Part shown: positions 1-8,624 of the stretch, one piece after another | Position numbering within the stretch: the first letter of the stretch is position 1 | Layout of the letters: each line of letters opens with the position of its first letter | Assembly (NCBI RefSeq): GCF_028898845.1 | Contig: NZ_CP118574.1 | Location: 7,427,001 to 7,491,000 of the forward strand | DNA from: Streptomyces sp. WZ-12 | GTDB lineage: Bacteria; Actinomycetota; Actinomycetes; Streptomycetales; Streptomycetaceae | Direction of reading: 5' to 3' | DNA length: 64,000 nt | Made by a program: the position numbers and the translations under genes | Notes under the pieces: model-generated | The model's database searches: none | The model's input: the letters and a program-made list of their open reading frames with translations, nothing else | Told to the model about the DNA's origin: nothing

Positions 1-741
1 GGCGAACTCCGGGCTGTCCACCCCGGCCTTCCAGTCCTTGTCGAACCAGGTGCCGCCGAAGGTGTTGACCACCGTCGTCAGCGGCGCGGCCAACTGCCCC
101 CAACCGGGCTGTCCGCGCAGGCAGATGCCCTTCAGGCCCTTGCGGATGCCGTCCAACTTGGCGGCGAGCGCGGCAACTTGGGTCCAGGTCGGCCGGGCGG
201 GCATGGTCAGCCCGGCCGCCTTCAGCAGGTCCTTGCGGTACATCAGGAACGACGACTCGCCGTAGAACGGCTCCGCGTAGACCTCGCCGTCGGCGGCGGT
301 GAGCGAGGAGCGCACCGGCGCGAGGATGTCCTTCTGGTCGAACGTCCGGTCCCTGGCGGCCAGTTGGCCCAGTGGAGCGAGCCAGCCGTTGCGGGCGTAG
401 ATGGGCGTCTCGTAGTTGCTGAGGCTGGCCACGTCGTACTGTCCGGCCTGGCTGGAGAAGTCCTGGCTCATCTTGTCGCGGAGGTCGTCCTCCGGCAGCA
501 CGGTGAAGTGGACGCGGATGCCGGTCTCCTTGGTGAAGTGCTCGGCGGTGAGCCGCTGGAGGTCCACCATCTGCGGGTTGTTCACCATCAGCACGTTGAG
601 GGTGTGCGGACCGCCGTCGCCGCTGCCGCCGGCGCCGCGGTAGCAGCCGGTGGCGGTCAGCGACAGGGCGGCCGCGAGGGCGGCCAGCCGCCTCAGGCGG
701 CGGCCCGCGCCGCCGACGGCTCCGGGGGATCGTGCGCGCAC
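1..741 (-). CDS. Sugar ABC transporter substrate-binding lipoprotein, partial
   Basis: The reading frame runs off the left edge, so the C-terminus is missing; 247 codons are present. I place the start at GTG 741 because AGGAG lies 3 bases upstream. The N-terminus has several arginines, a hydrophobic stretch and a lipobox (LTATGC, Cys33), so the product should be an exported lipoprotein. The mature part reads like a family 1 extracellular solute-binding protein (sugar or polyol type): an early HTLNVLMVNNPQM strand, an EHFTKETGI segment, and a GGTWFDKDWKAGVDSPEF segment near the break. It would deliver sugar to a membrane permease that must lie left of the window. A DeoR regulator lies 100 bp upstream on the same strand, the usual arrangement for sugar and polyol transport operons. 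The substrate cannot be told. Confidence 0.85.
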   Translation of the reverse strand, partial: MRARSPGAVGGAGRRLRRLAALAAALSLTATGCYRGAGGSGDGGPHTLNVLMVNNPQMVDLQRLTAEHFTKETGIRVHFTVLPEDDLRDKMSQDFSSQAGQYDVASLSNYETPIYARNGWLAPLGQLAARDRTFDQKDILAPVRSSLTAADGEVYAEPFYGESSFLMYRKDLLKAAGLTMPARPTWTQVAALAAKLDGIRKGLKGICLRGQPGWGQLAAPLTTVVNTFGGTWFDKDWKAGVDSPEFA

Positions 742-841
742 GGCTCCTGCCTTTCCGGGTGGTTCGGCCCGAGGGGACGGGCATGGGCATGCCAGGGGTG
801 TTGCCGGCCGGGCCGGCGGCGGTGAGGGGGGACGTCGGACG

Positions 842-1603
842 TCAGACCCGGAGCACCTGCGGCCCCAGGAGGGAGTAGCGGTGGGCCTCCGGCGCGGAGA
901 GCCCGGTGTCGGTGACGATCGCGTCGACGTCGCCGATCGCGGCGAACCGGCAGAAGCTGCTGGCCCCGAACTTGCTGTGCACCCCGACCAGCACCCGCCG
1001 CCGCGACGAGCGCACCGCCTGCGCCTTCACGTCGGCGACCGCCGGATCGGGCGTGGTCAGGCCGTGTTCGCGGGAGATCCCGTTGGCACCGAGGAACGCC
1101 AGGTCGACCACGAAGCCGGCGAGCATGTCCCGGCACCACGGCCCGACCGTCGCCTGGGTCCCGGCCCGCACCCGCCCGCCGGCCAGCAGCACGGTCGTGG
1201 TGTCGGACGCCGCCACCAGCGAGGCGGTGCGCAGCGACGCGGTCAGCACGGTCAGCGGCCGGTCCGTCGGCAGCAGCATCGCGACCAGCTCGGGGGTGTA
1301 CCCCTCGTCGACGAAGACCGTCTCCGCCTCGCCGACGAGCTGGGCCGCGGCCGCCGCGATCCGCCGCTTCTCCGGCACCTGCTGGGTCTCCCGCCGCGCC
1401 AACGTGGTCTCGTAGCCCGCGCTCTCGACCGGGTAGGCCGCCCCGTGCGTGCGTCGGACCAGCCCGCGCCGCTCCAGCTCCCGCAGGTCGCGCCGGACGG
1501 TCTCGCGGGCCACCCCGAACTCGTCGGCCGCCTCGGCCACCTCCACCCGCCCGGACTGCCGGGCGAGCACCAGCAGACGGCTCTGGCGTTCCTCTGCCCT
1601 CAT
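842..1603 (-). CDS. DeoR/GlpR-family transcriptional regulator
   Basis: 253 aa, normal length for the family. Residues 1-60 form the DeoR winged helix-turn-helix, with the signature EFGVARETVRRDLRELE followed by LVRRTHGAA. The rest is the phosphosugar-sensing domain, with the conserved DEGYT (near 98), LAGGRV, FLGANGIS and HSKFG segments. DeoR proteins normally repress sugar catabolic operons and release DNA on binding a phosphorylated sugar intermediate. Transcribed 100 bp ahead of the sugar-binding lipoprotein gene on the same strand, so it probably controls that transporter and itself. The upstream region contains candidate inverted sites (see 1604-1939). Confidence 0.9.
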   Translation of the reverse strand: MRAEERQSRLLVLARQSGRVEVAEAADEFGVARETVRRDLRELERRGLVRRTHGAAYPVESAGYETTLARRETQQVPEKRRIAAAAAQLVGEAETVFVDEGYTPELVAMLLPTDRPLTVLTASLRTASLVAASDTTTVLLAGGRVRAGTQATVGPWCRDMLAGFVVDLAFLGANGISREHGLTTPDPAVADVKAQAVRSSRRRVLVGVHSKFGASSFCRFAAIGDVDAIVTDTGLSAPEAHRYSLLGPQVLRV

Positions 1604-1939
1604 CGCTCACTCCTGCCCCTGGCGGGATCGCCCGCCGCGCTCCGTCCGCCCGCTTCCGAACGGTCGCGTCCTTGGTGGATCGCTTTCCGTTCGGTCACGG
1701 CGGCGCCCGTTTCTGCCCGCAGCCAGGTTTATAGCAACAGATCACCTGCCCGCCGCCGCCCGTTACGGAACCAAAGCCGCCCGGTTTTGCCCGCTTCCGA
1801 AGGCCGTCTTCCGGGCCCCGGCGCGCGTGCCGGGCCCGTTCCCGCCTCTGCACACGTCCGTCACCGCGCCCCGAGCCGGCCCGCGCACGCCGGTGCCACA
1901 CCGGTGGTGCGGGGTTCGACGGCGCTTAGGCTGGACGCC
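1604..1939. promoter_or_regulatory. Divergent promoter region, DeoR gene and STAS gene
   Basis: 336 bp without a gene. It holds CCGAACGG (1656-1663) and its inverse CCGTTCGG (1687-1694), each preceded by a CTTTC/CTT tract. A 12-base direct repeat CCCGCTTCCGAA occurs at about 1649 and again at about 1789. These are candidate DeoR operators. A short A/T-rich patch (GGTTTATAGCAACAG, around 1728) is conspicuous in such GC-rich DNA. At the right end TAGGCT (1927-1932) lies 7 bases before the STAS start codon, the geometry of a leaderless Streptomyces promoter. Confidence 0.4.
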
Positions 1940-2350
1940 ATGAGCTCGGAGATGCGGTCGTTGGCGGTCACCGCACTCGTCCAGGAGGACGAGTGCGCGG
2001 TGCTGCGGGTCAGCGGGGAGTTGGACCTCCGCACCGAGCAGGCGTTCCTCGCCGAGGCCCGGTCCGTCGTCTCGGCCGGGCACCGCTTCCTCGTGCTGGA
2101 CCTGACCGCGCTGCGGTTCTGCGACTCCCGCGGCCTGAGCTGCCTGCTCGCCCTGGAGTGGCTCTGCCGGCGACTGGAGGGCCGGCTGCTGCTGGCGTCG
2201 CTGGGCGTACGGATGCTGAAGCTGCTGGTCGGCACGCAGTCCCTGGGGGTCTTCTCCTGCTACCCGACGGTCGGCCACGCGTTGGCCGCGGTCCCCGCCG
2301 CCAGTCGCCCCGCGTGGCCACCGGCCGGTGACGCCGACGGCGCGGACTGA
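1940..2350 (+). CDS. STAS-domain anti-sigma factor antagonist-like protein
   Basis: 136 aa. One STAS domain fills most of the protein: a first strand ECAVLRVSGELDLRTEQAF, then LVLDLTALRFCDSRGLSCLL. The serine in FCDSRGLS sits where SpoIIAA-type antagonists are phosphorylated. Such proteins bind and inactivate anti-sigma factor kinases in partner-switching cascades. No partner kinase lies next to it; the only other partner-switching-type protein in the window is the SpoIIE phosphatase at 59103-60569. I chose ATG 1940 because a -10-like TAGGCT sits 7 bases upstream and no ribosome binding site is visible. The frame stays open far upstream, but that part has no protein-like features. The C-terminal 20 residues are a Pro/Ala/Asp-rich tail. 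Confidence 0.85.
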   Translation: MSSEMRSLAVTALVQEDECAVLRVSGELDLRTEQAFLAEARSVVSAGHRFLVLDLTALRFCDSRGLSCLLALEWLCRRLEGRLLLASLGVRMLKLLVGTQSLGVFSCYPTVGHALAAVPAASRPAWPPAGDADGAD

Positions 2351-2371
2351 CTCGGCCACGGCGCCGTGGAC

Positions 2372-3340
2372 TCACGCCTGCGAGCGAAGCGCCGCCGACC
2401 GGGCGGTCTGACTCCTGAGTGTGACGTTCCCCGCACCCGGCTCCGCCTCCGCCCGCAGCGCCGCGATCAGCGCCGTCACCGACGGCCGGCCCCGGGCGGC
2501 GGCGCCGACCGCGACCACGATGTGCCGCTCGACGGTCTCCCGCAGCGGCACCGCCACGATCCCCTCCGACCGCAGCCGCAGCATCAGCGCGGTCAGCGGC
2601 GCCACCCCCAGCCCGGCCCCCACCATCGCCAGCGACGTCGCGGTGTCCGTCATCTCGTGCACCACCCGCGGCTCACCGCCCGCCCGCCGGCAGGCCGTCC
2701 GGATCGCCCGCCCGTAATACGAGTCGGCCGGCGGCAGGATCCAGTCGTGCCGCGCGGCCCCGGCCAGCGACAGCGGGACCCGCTCCCTCTCCCGGGGCGC
2801 CCGCCCGGCCGGCATCGCCAGCGAGAACCGCTCCGACCGCAGCCGCACCAACTCCACCGCGCCGTCCCGGTCCAGCGGCGCGTCCGGATAGTCCAGCCCG
2901 AGCGCCACGTCCACCCGCCCCGCCCGCACCTCCGCGTACGCCTGGTCCACGTCCACCTCGTGCCCCACCACCCGCACCGCGGGGTGCTGCGCGGCCAACC
3001 GGCGCAGGGCCGGCGGCAGCAGCATCGCCGCCGCCGTCCCGAAGACCCCCAGCCGCAGCCGCCCGCCCACCATCCCGCGGGACCGCTCCAGGGCCGCCAC
3101 CGCCTCGGCCTGCGCCCCCAGGATCCGCTCGGCGTGCTCCGCCAGCGTCTGCCCGGCGTCCGTCAGCTCCATCCGGCGCCCGGCCCGACGGACCAACTCG
3201 GTGCCGGTGGCCCGCTCCAGCGCGGCGACGTGCTGGGAGACCGCGCCCGGCGTGTAGCCCAGCGCCACCGCGGCGGCCGTCATCGTGCGGCTGCGGGTCA
3301 GCTCCAACAGCGTCCGTAGCTGCACCCCCGGCAATTCCAC
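2372..3340 (-). CDS. LysR-family transcriptional regulator
   Basis: 322 aa. The N-terminal winged HTH is clear (AAAVALGYTPGAVSQHVAAL, then ATGTELVRRAGRRMELTDAG), followed by the two-lobed effector-binding domain from about residue 90. It is divergent from the FAD oxidase/HglS/aldehyde dehydrogenase operon at 3540-7796, with about 200 bp between them, the classical LysR arrangement. By position it is the likely regulator of that lysine/pipecolate catabolic operon, perhaps sensing a pathway intermediate such as 2-aminoadipate or pipecolate; the effector is inference. The C-terminus carries a short serine/arginine-rich extension after the second lobe. Confidence 0.9.
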   Translation of the reverse strand: MELPGVQLRTLLELTRSRTMTAAAVALGYTPGAVSQHVAALERATGTELVRRAGRRMELTDAGQTLAEHAERILGAQAEAVAALERSRGMVGGRLRLGVFGTAAAMLLPPALRRLAAQHPAVRVVGHEVDVDQAYAEVRAGRVDVALGLDYPDAPLDRDGAVELVRLRSERFSLAMPAGRAPRERERVPLSLAGAARHDWILPPADSYYGRAIRTACRRAGGEPRVVHEMTDTATSLAMVGAGLGVAPLTALMLRLRSEGIVAVPLRETVERHIVVAVGAAARGRPSVTALIAALRAEAEPGAGNVTLRSQTARSAALRSQA

Positions 3341-3539
3341 GGCGGGACCCTACCCACCCCTCACCGAAGCCATCCGCACCGCCGCAAACCCCCGCGGCCG
3401 CACACCTCCTGATAGATCACCTCCAACGACGCTGCATGGACGGGCGACCCCCCGACGGTCACCATCGAAGGGCACCGGCCCGGTGGTCCCGCCGAGGCCG
3501 GACGTCCCCCGTGACGACGCGACAGGGAAGGCGGCCCGG

Positions 3540-4745
3540 ATGGTCCACCCCACGACTTCGGCTCCCCCCGTCACCGATCCGCCGCCCGCCCCGCTCCCGG
3601 CGTCCGTCGACGTCGTGGTCATCGGCGGCGGGGTGATCGGCGCGAGCATCGCCTTCCACCTGGCCGAGGCGGACGCCGGCCGGGTGCTGCTGCTGGAGCG
3701 CGACCTGCCGGCCTCCGGATCCTCCGGCAAGCCCCTCGGCGGAGTCCGCGCGCAGTTCTCCGACCCGCTCAACATCCGCCTAGGGCAACGCAGTCTGGAC
3801 GCCTGGCGGGACTTCGCCCGCCGCCCCGGCGCAGATGTCGGACTGGACCCCGTGGGCTACCTCTTCCTCCTGGGCAGCGAGGCCGAACGCGACACCTTCA
3901 CCCGCGGCATGGAGATCCAGCACGCCCACGGCGTGCCCAGCCGCATGATCACCCCGCGGGCCGCCCAGGACCTCTGCCCCTACCTCGACCCCACCACCCT
4001 CGTCGCCGCCGCCTTCTCGCCCACCGACGGCTACGCCACGCCGAAGGCCGCGGTCGCCGGCTACCTCCGCGCGGCCCGCCGGCTCGGCGCAACCGTCCGC
4101 ACCCGCTGCCCGGTCACCGCCATCGACGTCACCGACGGCCACCTCCAGGCCGTCCGCACCCCGCACGGCACCGTCCGCGCCCGCACCGTGATCTGCTGCG
4201 CCGGCGCCTGGTCCGGGCAGGTCGCCGCGTTGGCCGGGGTCGCCCTCCCGGTCACCCCGCTGCGCCGGCAGATCGCCTTCACCGGACCGCTGCGCCCCCG
4301 CCCGCCCCGCATCCCCTTCACCCTCGACTACGCCTCCGCCCTCTACTTCCACAACGACGGCGCCGACGGCCTGCTCCTCGGCCTCTCCGACCCCGCCCAA
4401 CCACCCGGCTTCGACCGGGAGTTCAGCCGCGAATGGCTCGCCCCCTTCCGCACCGCCGCGGCCCGCCGGGCCCCGGAGCTCGCCGAGGTACCGATCACCG
4501 GCGGCTGGGCCGGCCTCTACGAGATGACCCCCGACCGCAACGCCCTCATCGGCGAGGCCCCGCACCCCGGCCGCTTCCTCTACGCCACCGGCTTCTCCGG
4601 CCACGGCTTCCTCCAGGCCCCCGCCGTCGGCGAGCTCGTCCGCGACCTCTACCTGCACCGCGAACCGTTCCTCGACATCGGCCCGCTCGCCGCCAGCCGC
4701 TTCGAGGGCCGCCCGGCCGCCCGCCCCGAGGCCCACATCATCTGA
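3540..4745 (+). CDS. FAD-dependent amino acid oxidase (DAO/sarcosine or pipecolate oxidase-like)
   Basis: 401 aa. A Rossmann dinucleotide motif VVVIGGGVIGASIAFHLAE lies at about residues 25-43, followed by the ERDLPASGSSGKPLGGVRAQFS segment typical of sarcosine oxidase beta/DAO-family flavoproteins. A C-terminal GGWAGLYEMTPDRNALIGE and ATGFSGHGFLQAPAVGE complete the FAD fold. The family oxidises the C-N bond of secondary or primary amino acids, producing an imine and H2O2 or passing electrons on. It is the first gene of an operon with hglS (22 bp downstream) and an antiquitin-type aldehyde dehydrogenase. In that context it probably oxidises pipecolate (AmaA-like) or a related lysine derivative. 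ATG 3540 starts the first recognisable region; GGGAAGG lies upstream. Confidence 0.8.
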   Translation: MVHPTTSAPPVTDPPPAPLPASVDVVVIGGGVIGASIAFHLAEADAGRVLLLERDLPASGSSGKPLGGVRAQFSDPLNIRLGQRSLDAWRDFARRPGADVGLDPVGYLFLLGSEAERDTFTRGMEIQHAHGVPSRMITPRAAQDLCPYLDPTTLVAAAFSPTDGYATPKAAVAGYLRAARRLGATVRTRCPVTAIDVTDGHLQAVRTPHGTVRARTVICCAGAWSGQVAALAGVALPVTPLRRQIAFTGPLRPRPPRIPFTLDYASALYFHNDGADGLLLGLSDPAQPPGFDREFSREWLAPFRTAAARRAPELAEVPITGGWAGLYEMTPDRNALIGEAPHPGRFLYATGFSGHGFLQAPAVGELVRDLYLHREPFLDIGPLAASRFEGRPAARPEAHII

Positions 4746-4767
4746 CCCGTCCGAAGGAAGCGACCCC

Positions 4768-6186
4768 ATGCCCCACCTCCCCACCTGGCGACTGCGCGCC
4801 GCCTTCGCCCGCCGGCTCTCCGACATGTACGGCACCGAAGTCCCCGCCTACACCACGCTCCTGGAGGTCGCCGGGCGGATCAACGACGAGGTCGCCCGCC
4901 GCGATCCGGACGCCGGCCGGCTCGGCAGCATCGACCGGGTCACCGCCGAACGCCACGGCGCCATCCGCGTCGGCACCCCCGCCGAACTCCGCCAGGCCGC
5001 CCAGGTCTTCGCCGCCCTCGGCATGCACCCGGTCGGCTTCTACGACCTGCGGGACGGCGACATCGGCGCGGTCCCCGTCGTCTCCACCGCCTTCCGCCCC
5101 ACCGACCCCGTCGAACTCGACCGCAACCCCTTCCGGGTCTTCACCTCCCTCCTCACCACCGGCGACCGCCGCTTCTTCGACCCGGAGCTGGAAGCCCGGC
5201 TGACGACCTTCCTCGCCCGCCGGCAACTCTTCCCGCCCGAACTCCTCCTGCTCGCCGAACGGGCCGAACGCGACGCCGGCCTCGACGAGTCGGACGCCGA
5301 ACGGCTCCTCACCCTCGCCGTCGGCGCGTTCACCCTCGCCGCCGAGCCCGTCGACCGCGCCTGGTACGCCGAGTTGGAGCGGATCTCCGCGGTCGCCGCC
5401 GACATCGGCGGCGTCACCAGCACCCACATCAACCACCTCACGCCCCGCGTCCTGGACATCGACGCCCTCTACCGGCGGATGGGGGAGCGCGGCATCACCA
5501 TGATCGACCGCATCCAGGGCCCACCGCGCTGGGCCGGCCCCGACGTGCTGCTGCGCCAGACCTCCTTCCGCGCGCTGGACGAGGCCCGCACCTTCCGCGA
5601 GCCCGACGGCCGGCTCACCCGCGGCGCCCTGCGGGTCCGCTTCGGCGAGGTCGAGGCCCGCGGCATCGCCCTGACCCGCGCCGGCCGGGCCCGCTACGAC
5701 GCCCTCACCGCGGAGACCGACCGCCGCGCCGCCGGCCGCCCCGCCGCCGACCGGGAGCGCACCGCCCGCGCCCTGTGGGAACGGGACTTCCCCCGCACCG
5801 AGCACCAACTCGCCGTCGAGGGGCTGGCGTTCTTCGCCCACCGGCCGGTGACCGACCGCCCCCGCGACGGCCGCCGCCCGCCCGCCGACCTCGCCGGCCT
5901 GCTCACCGACGGCTGGCTGACCGCCGAACCCCTCGTCTACGAGGACTTCCTGCCCCGCTCCGCCGCCGGCATCTTCCACTCCAACCTCACCGGCGACGGC
6001 ACCCGCGACCCGCTCCGCGACGGCACCCCGTTCGACGCCCACCGCCTCGCCGAGGCCCTCGACCGCCCGGTGCTCGACCCCTTCACCCTCTACGCCGAGC
6101 AGCAAGACCGCGCCCTGCGCGGGGCCCTGACCACCCTGGGCGCCGACGCCGCCCTCCGGGTCCTCGACGCCCCGGCCGTCAACTAG
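4768..6186 (+). CDS. hglS: 2-oxoadipate dioxygenase/decarboxylase (DUF1338, HglS-like)
   Basis: 472 aa, full length for the DUF1338/YdcJ family. Members with this architecture convert 2-oxoadipate and O2 to 2-hydroxyglutarate and CO2, using a metal held by two His and one Glu in a modified VOC fold. Candidate ligands are His63 (ERHGAIRVG), His220 or His223 (VTSTHINHLTPR) and Glu294 or Glu296 (RFGEVEARG); their spacing is close to that of the characterised Pseudomonas enzyme. The ATG follows AAGGAAG. It sits between the amino acid oxidase and the aldehyde dehydrogenase, exactly where a lysine, aminoadipate, 2-oxoadipate route would need it. The aminoadipate aminotransferase is not in the window. 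Confidence 0.85.
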   Translation: MPHLPTWRLRAAFARRLSDMYGTEVPAYTTLLEVAGRINDEVARRDPDAGRLGSIDRVTAERHGAIRVGTPAELRQAAQVFAALGMHPVGFYDLRDGDIGAVPVVSTAFRPTDPVELDRNPFRVFTSLLTTGDRRFFDPELEARLTTFLARRQLFPPELLLLAERAERDAGLDESDAERLLTLAVGAFTLAAEPVDRAWYAELERISAVAADIGGVTSTHINHLTPRVLDIDALYRRMGERGITMIDRIQGPPRWAGPDVLLRQTSFRALDEARTFREPDGRLTRGALRVRFGEVEARGIALTRAGRARYDALTAETDRRAAGRPAADRERTARALWERDFPRTEHQLAVEGLAFFAHRPVTDRPRDGRRPPADLAGLLTDGWLTAEPLVYEDFLPRSAAGIFHSNLTGDGTRDPLRDGTPFDAHRLAEALDRPVLDPFTLYAEQQDRALRGALTTLGADAALRVLDAPAVN

Positions 6187-6215
6187 CCGCCCCCACCGCC
6201 CTCGTAGGAGATCCC

Positions 6216-7796
6216 ATGACCGCCACCAGCGCGCACCCCGGCACCCTCGGCCTCCCCGGTACCGACGCCCTGCGGGCCCGCGCCAGCGCCGCGCTGCGCC
6301 GCTGCGGCGCCGCCGGTCTCGACGCGTACGCCGCGCAGGCCCCCGGCGCGCCCGGCGCCACCGTCACCGCCCGCACCCCGCTCACCGGCGCCGTCCTCGC
6401 CCACCTGCCCGCCACCACGCCCGAGCAGGCCGAGGCCGCCCTCGCCGACGCCCAACACACCTTCCACACCTGGCGCACCGTCCCCGCCCCGGTCCGCGGC
6501 GCGCTGGTCAAGCGGCTCGGCGAACTGCTCACCGCCCACCAGGACGACCTCGCCGACCTGGTCACCCTCGAAGCCGGCAAGATCCGCTCCGAGGCGCTCG
6601 GCGAGGTCCGGGAGATGATCGACATCTGCGACTTCGCGGTCGGGCTCTCCCGCCAGCTCTACGGCCGCACCATCGCCGGCGAACGCCCCGGCCACCGGCT
6701 CTCCGAGAGCTGGCACCCGCTCGGCGTCGTCGGGGTGATCTCCGCCTTCAACTTCCCCGTGGCCGTGTGGTCCTGGAACACCGCCCTCGCCCTGGTCTGC
6801 GGCGACCCGGTGGTCTGGAAGCCGTCCGAACTCACCCCGCTCACCGCGCTCGCCTGCGCCGCGCTGCTGGCCCGGGCCGCCGCCGACGCCGGCGCCCCGC
6901 CCGGCGTCCACCACCTGCTGCTCGGCGGCGCGGAGCTCGGCGAACTGCTCGCCGACGACCCTCGGGTGGCCCTGGTCAGCGCCACCGGCTCGGTACGGAT
7001 GGGGCGCCAGGTCGCGCCCCGGGTCGCCGCCCGCTTCGGCCGCTGCCTGCTGGAACTCGGCGGCAACAACGCCGCGGTGGTCACCCCCTCCGCCGACCTC
7101 GACCTCACCGTCCGCGGCGTGGTCTTCGCCGCCGCCGGCACCGCCGGCCAGCGCTGCACCACCCTGCGCCGCCTGATCGTCCACGAGGACGTCGCGGACA
7201 CCCTCACCGCCCGCCTGGTGCACGCCTACGAACAGCTCCCGGTCGGCAACCCCGACGATCCGGCCACCCTCGTCGGCCCGTTGATCAACCCCGCCGCGCA
7301 CACCGCGATGGCCCGGGCGCTGGACGCCGCCCGGCGCGCCGGCGGCACCGTGCTCACCGGCGGCGACCGCCGCTTCGAGGCCGAGGCCCCGGACGCCGCC
7401 TACGTCCGCCCCGCCCTCGTCCGGATGCCCGAACAGGCCGAGATCGTCCGCGCCGAGACCTTCGCCCCGATCCTCTACGTCCTGACCTACCGCACCCTGG
7501 ACGAGGCCCTCGCCCTGCACAACGGCGTGCCGCAGGGCCTGTCGTCCAGCATCTTCACCCGCGACCAGCGGGAGGCCGAACGGTTCCTGGCCGCCGACGG
7601 CTCCGACTGCGGCATCGCCAACGTGAACATCGGCACCTCGGGGGCGGAGATCGGCGGCGCGTTCGGCGGCGAGAAGGAGACCGGCGGCGGCCGGGAGTCC
7701 GGCTCGGACGCCTGGCGCGCGTACATGCGCCGGGCCACCAACACCGTCAACTACTCGGCCGACCTGCCGCTCGCCCAGGGCGTCAACTTCCTCTGA
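6216..7796 (+). CDS. Antiquitin-type (ALDH7/AmaB-like) aldehyde dehydrogenase
   Basis: 526 aa. Aldehyde dehydrogenase fold with Asn179 (SAFNFPVAVW), general base Glu280 (LLELGGNNA) and nucleophile Cys314 (GTAGQRCTTLRR). The C-terminal half carries the antiquitin signature: FLAADGSDCGIANVNIGTSG, then GGEKETGGGRESGSDAW. ALDH7 enzymes oxidise 2-aminoadipate semialdehyde, in equilibrium with piperideine-6-carboxylate, to 2-aminoadipate using NAD+. In this operon it would act after the pipecolate/lysine oxidase and before transamination to 2-oxoadipate, the HglS substrate. Start ATG 6216 has GTAGGAG 5 bases upstream. The N-terminus is about 15 residues longer than usual. Last gene of the operon. 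Confidence 0.9.
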   Translation: MTATSAHPGTLGLPGTDALRARASAALRRCGAAGLDAYAAQAPGAPGATVTARTPLTGAVLAHLPATTPEQAEAALADAQHTFHTWRTVPAPVRGALVKRLGELLTAHQDDLADLVTLEAGKIRSEALGEVREMIDICDFAVGLSRQLYGRTIAGERPGHRLSESWHPLGVVGVISAFNFPVAVWSWNTALALVCGDPVVWKPSELTPLTALACAALLARAAADAGAPPGVHHLLLGGAELGELLADDPRVALVSATGSVRMGRQVAPRVAARFGRCLLELGGNNAAVVTPSADLDLTVRGVVFAAAGTAGQRCTTLRRLIVHEDVADTLTARLVHAYEQLPVGNPDDPATLVGPLINPAAHTAMARALDAARRAGGTVLTGGDRRFEAEAPDAAYVRPALVRMPEQAEIVRAETFAPILYVLTYRTLDEALALHNGVPQGLSSSIFTRDQREAERFLAADGSDCGIANVNIGTSGAEIGGAFGGEKETGGGRESGSDAWRAYMRRATNTVNYSADLPLAQGVNFL

Positions 7797-7820
7797 AACC
7801 CCGGCGAGTGGCGGCCGGCC

Positions 7821-8585
7821 TCAGCGGAGGACGGCGCGCCCCAGGTCCTGCACCAGGGTCGGCGAGGGCCGGGGGATGGCCCCGAAGTCCTCGTCGTCGC
7901 CCTCCACCACCAGCCGGTTGATCACCTGCTCCAACGCCGCCGGCAGCGTCGGCGCCAGCCCGCTGTGCCACTGGACGAGGAGGTTGTGCCGGGCCTCGTC
8001 GGGCAGCAACTGCTGCTCGTCGAGGGCCGCCGGCGCCCGGGGCTCCTCGTCGGACGGGTGCGCCGCCTGCTCGCGCCAGTAGGCGGCGTCGCGGAACTCG
8101 CCGTCCCGGCGGTGCGCGAGGTACAGGCAGTACGCGGCGGTCCGGCTGCCGGCCCCCGCGCCGAAGCGCCACCAGAAGTGCGCCGCCTGGGTCCGGCCCG
8201 TGATGTGCAGCAGGCACCCGAAGACCAGCGCGCCCTCCGGGTCGATGTGGTGGTCGTCCACCAACCGCTCCAGGCTCGCCGCGGCCGCCGCGGCGTTGAT
8301 GACCAGCGCGCAGGCCAGTTGGAGCTCGCCGGTGGCCTCGTCCCGCGCGGTGGGATACCCGCTGGGCGCGGCCCGCCCCGGCGGCACCACCGCCGGCCGG
8401 TCACCCACGGCCGCGGCGGGCGCCAGGCAGCCCAGCCCGTCGAGCGCCCCGGCGTCGTCCAGCGCGCCGAAGTCCGCCAGCCCGTCGATCCCGGCCACCG
8501 CCGCGGCGGCGCTCAGCAGCGACTCGACGGTTTCCCGGCGCTCGCCCCGGTCCCGGTACGCCCTCGTCATCTCATGTTCCCCCAT
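7821..8585 (-). CDS. Hypothetical protein, sigma-factor partner candidate
   Basis: 254 aa, no domain I recognise. It is rich in Ala, Asp and Glu, with a central helical region (ELQLACALVINAAAAAASLE) and a WWRFGAGAGSRTAAYCLYLA segment; the latter may be helical but is not a convincing membrane span. Its ATG (8585) has GGGAG 6 bases upstream. It lies 39 bp downstream of the ECF-like sigma factor gene on the same strand, and the two probably form one transcript. Anti-sigma factors often occupy this position, but I see neither a zinc-binding HxxxCxxC motif nor a transmembrane helix, so no function is assigned. It is convergent with the aldehyde dehydrogenase gene. Confidence 0.7.
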   Translation of the reverse strand: MGEHEMTRAYRDRGERRETVESLLSAAAAVAGIDGLADFGALDDAGALDGLGCLAPAAAVGDRPAVVPPGRAAPSGYPTARDEATGELQLACALVINAAAAAASLERLVDDHHIDPEGALVFGCLLHITGRTQAAHFWWRFGAGAGSRTAAYCLYLAHRRDGEFRDAAYWREQAAHPSDEEPRAPAALDEQQLLPDEARHNLLVQWHSGLAPTLPAALEQVINRLVVEGDDEDFGAIPRPSPTLVQDLGRAVLR

Positions 8586-8624
8586 GTCCGACTCCCGCTG
8601 AACTCCCGGCCGTTGCCCGGTCGG

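Noticed and set aside
650..2350. Very long forward reading frame spanning the DeoR gene and the STAS gene
   Set aside because: Only the last 136 codons have protein-like sequence; the rest is the antisense of the DeoR gene.
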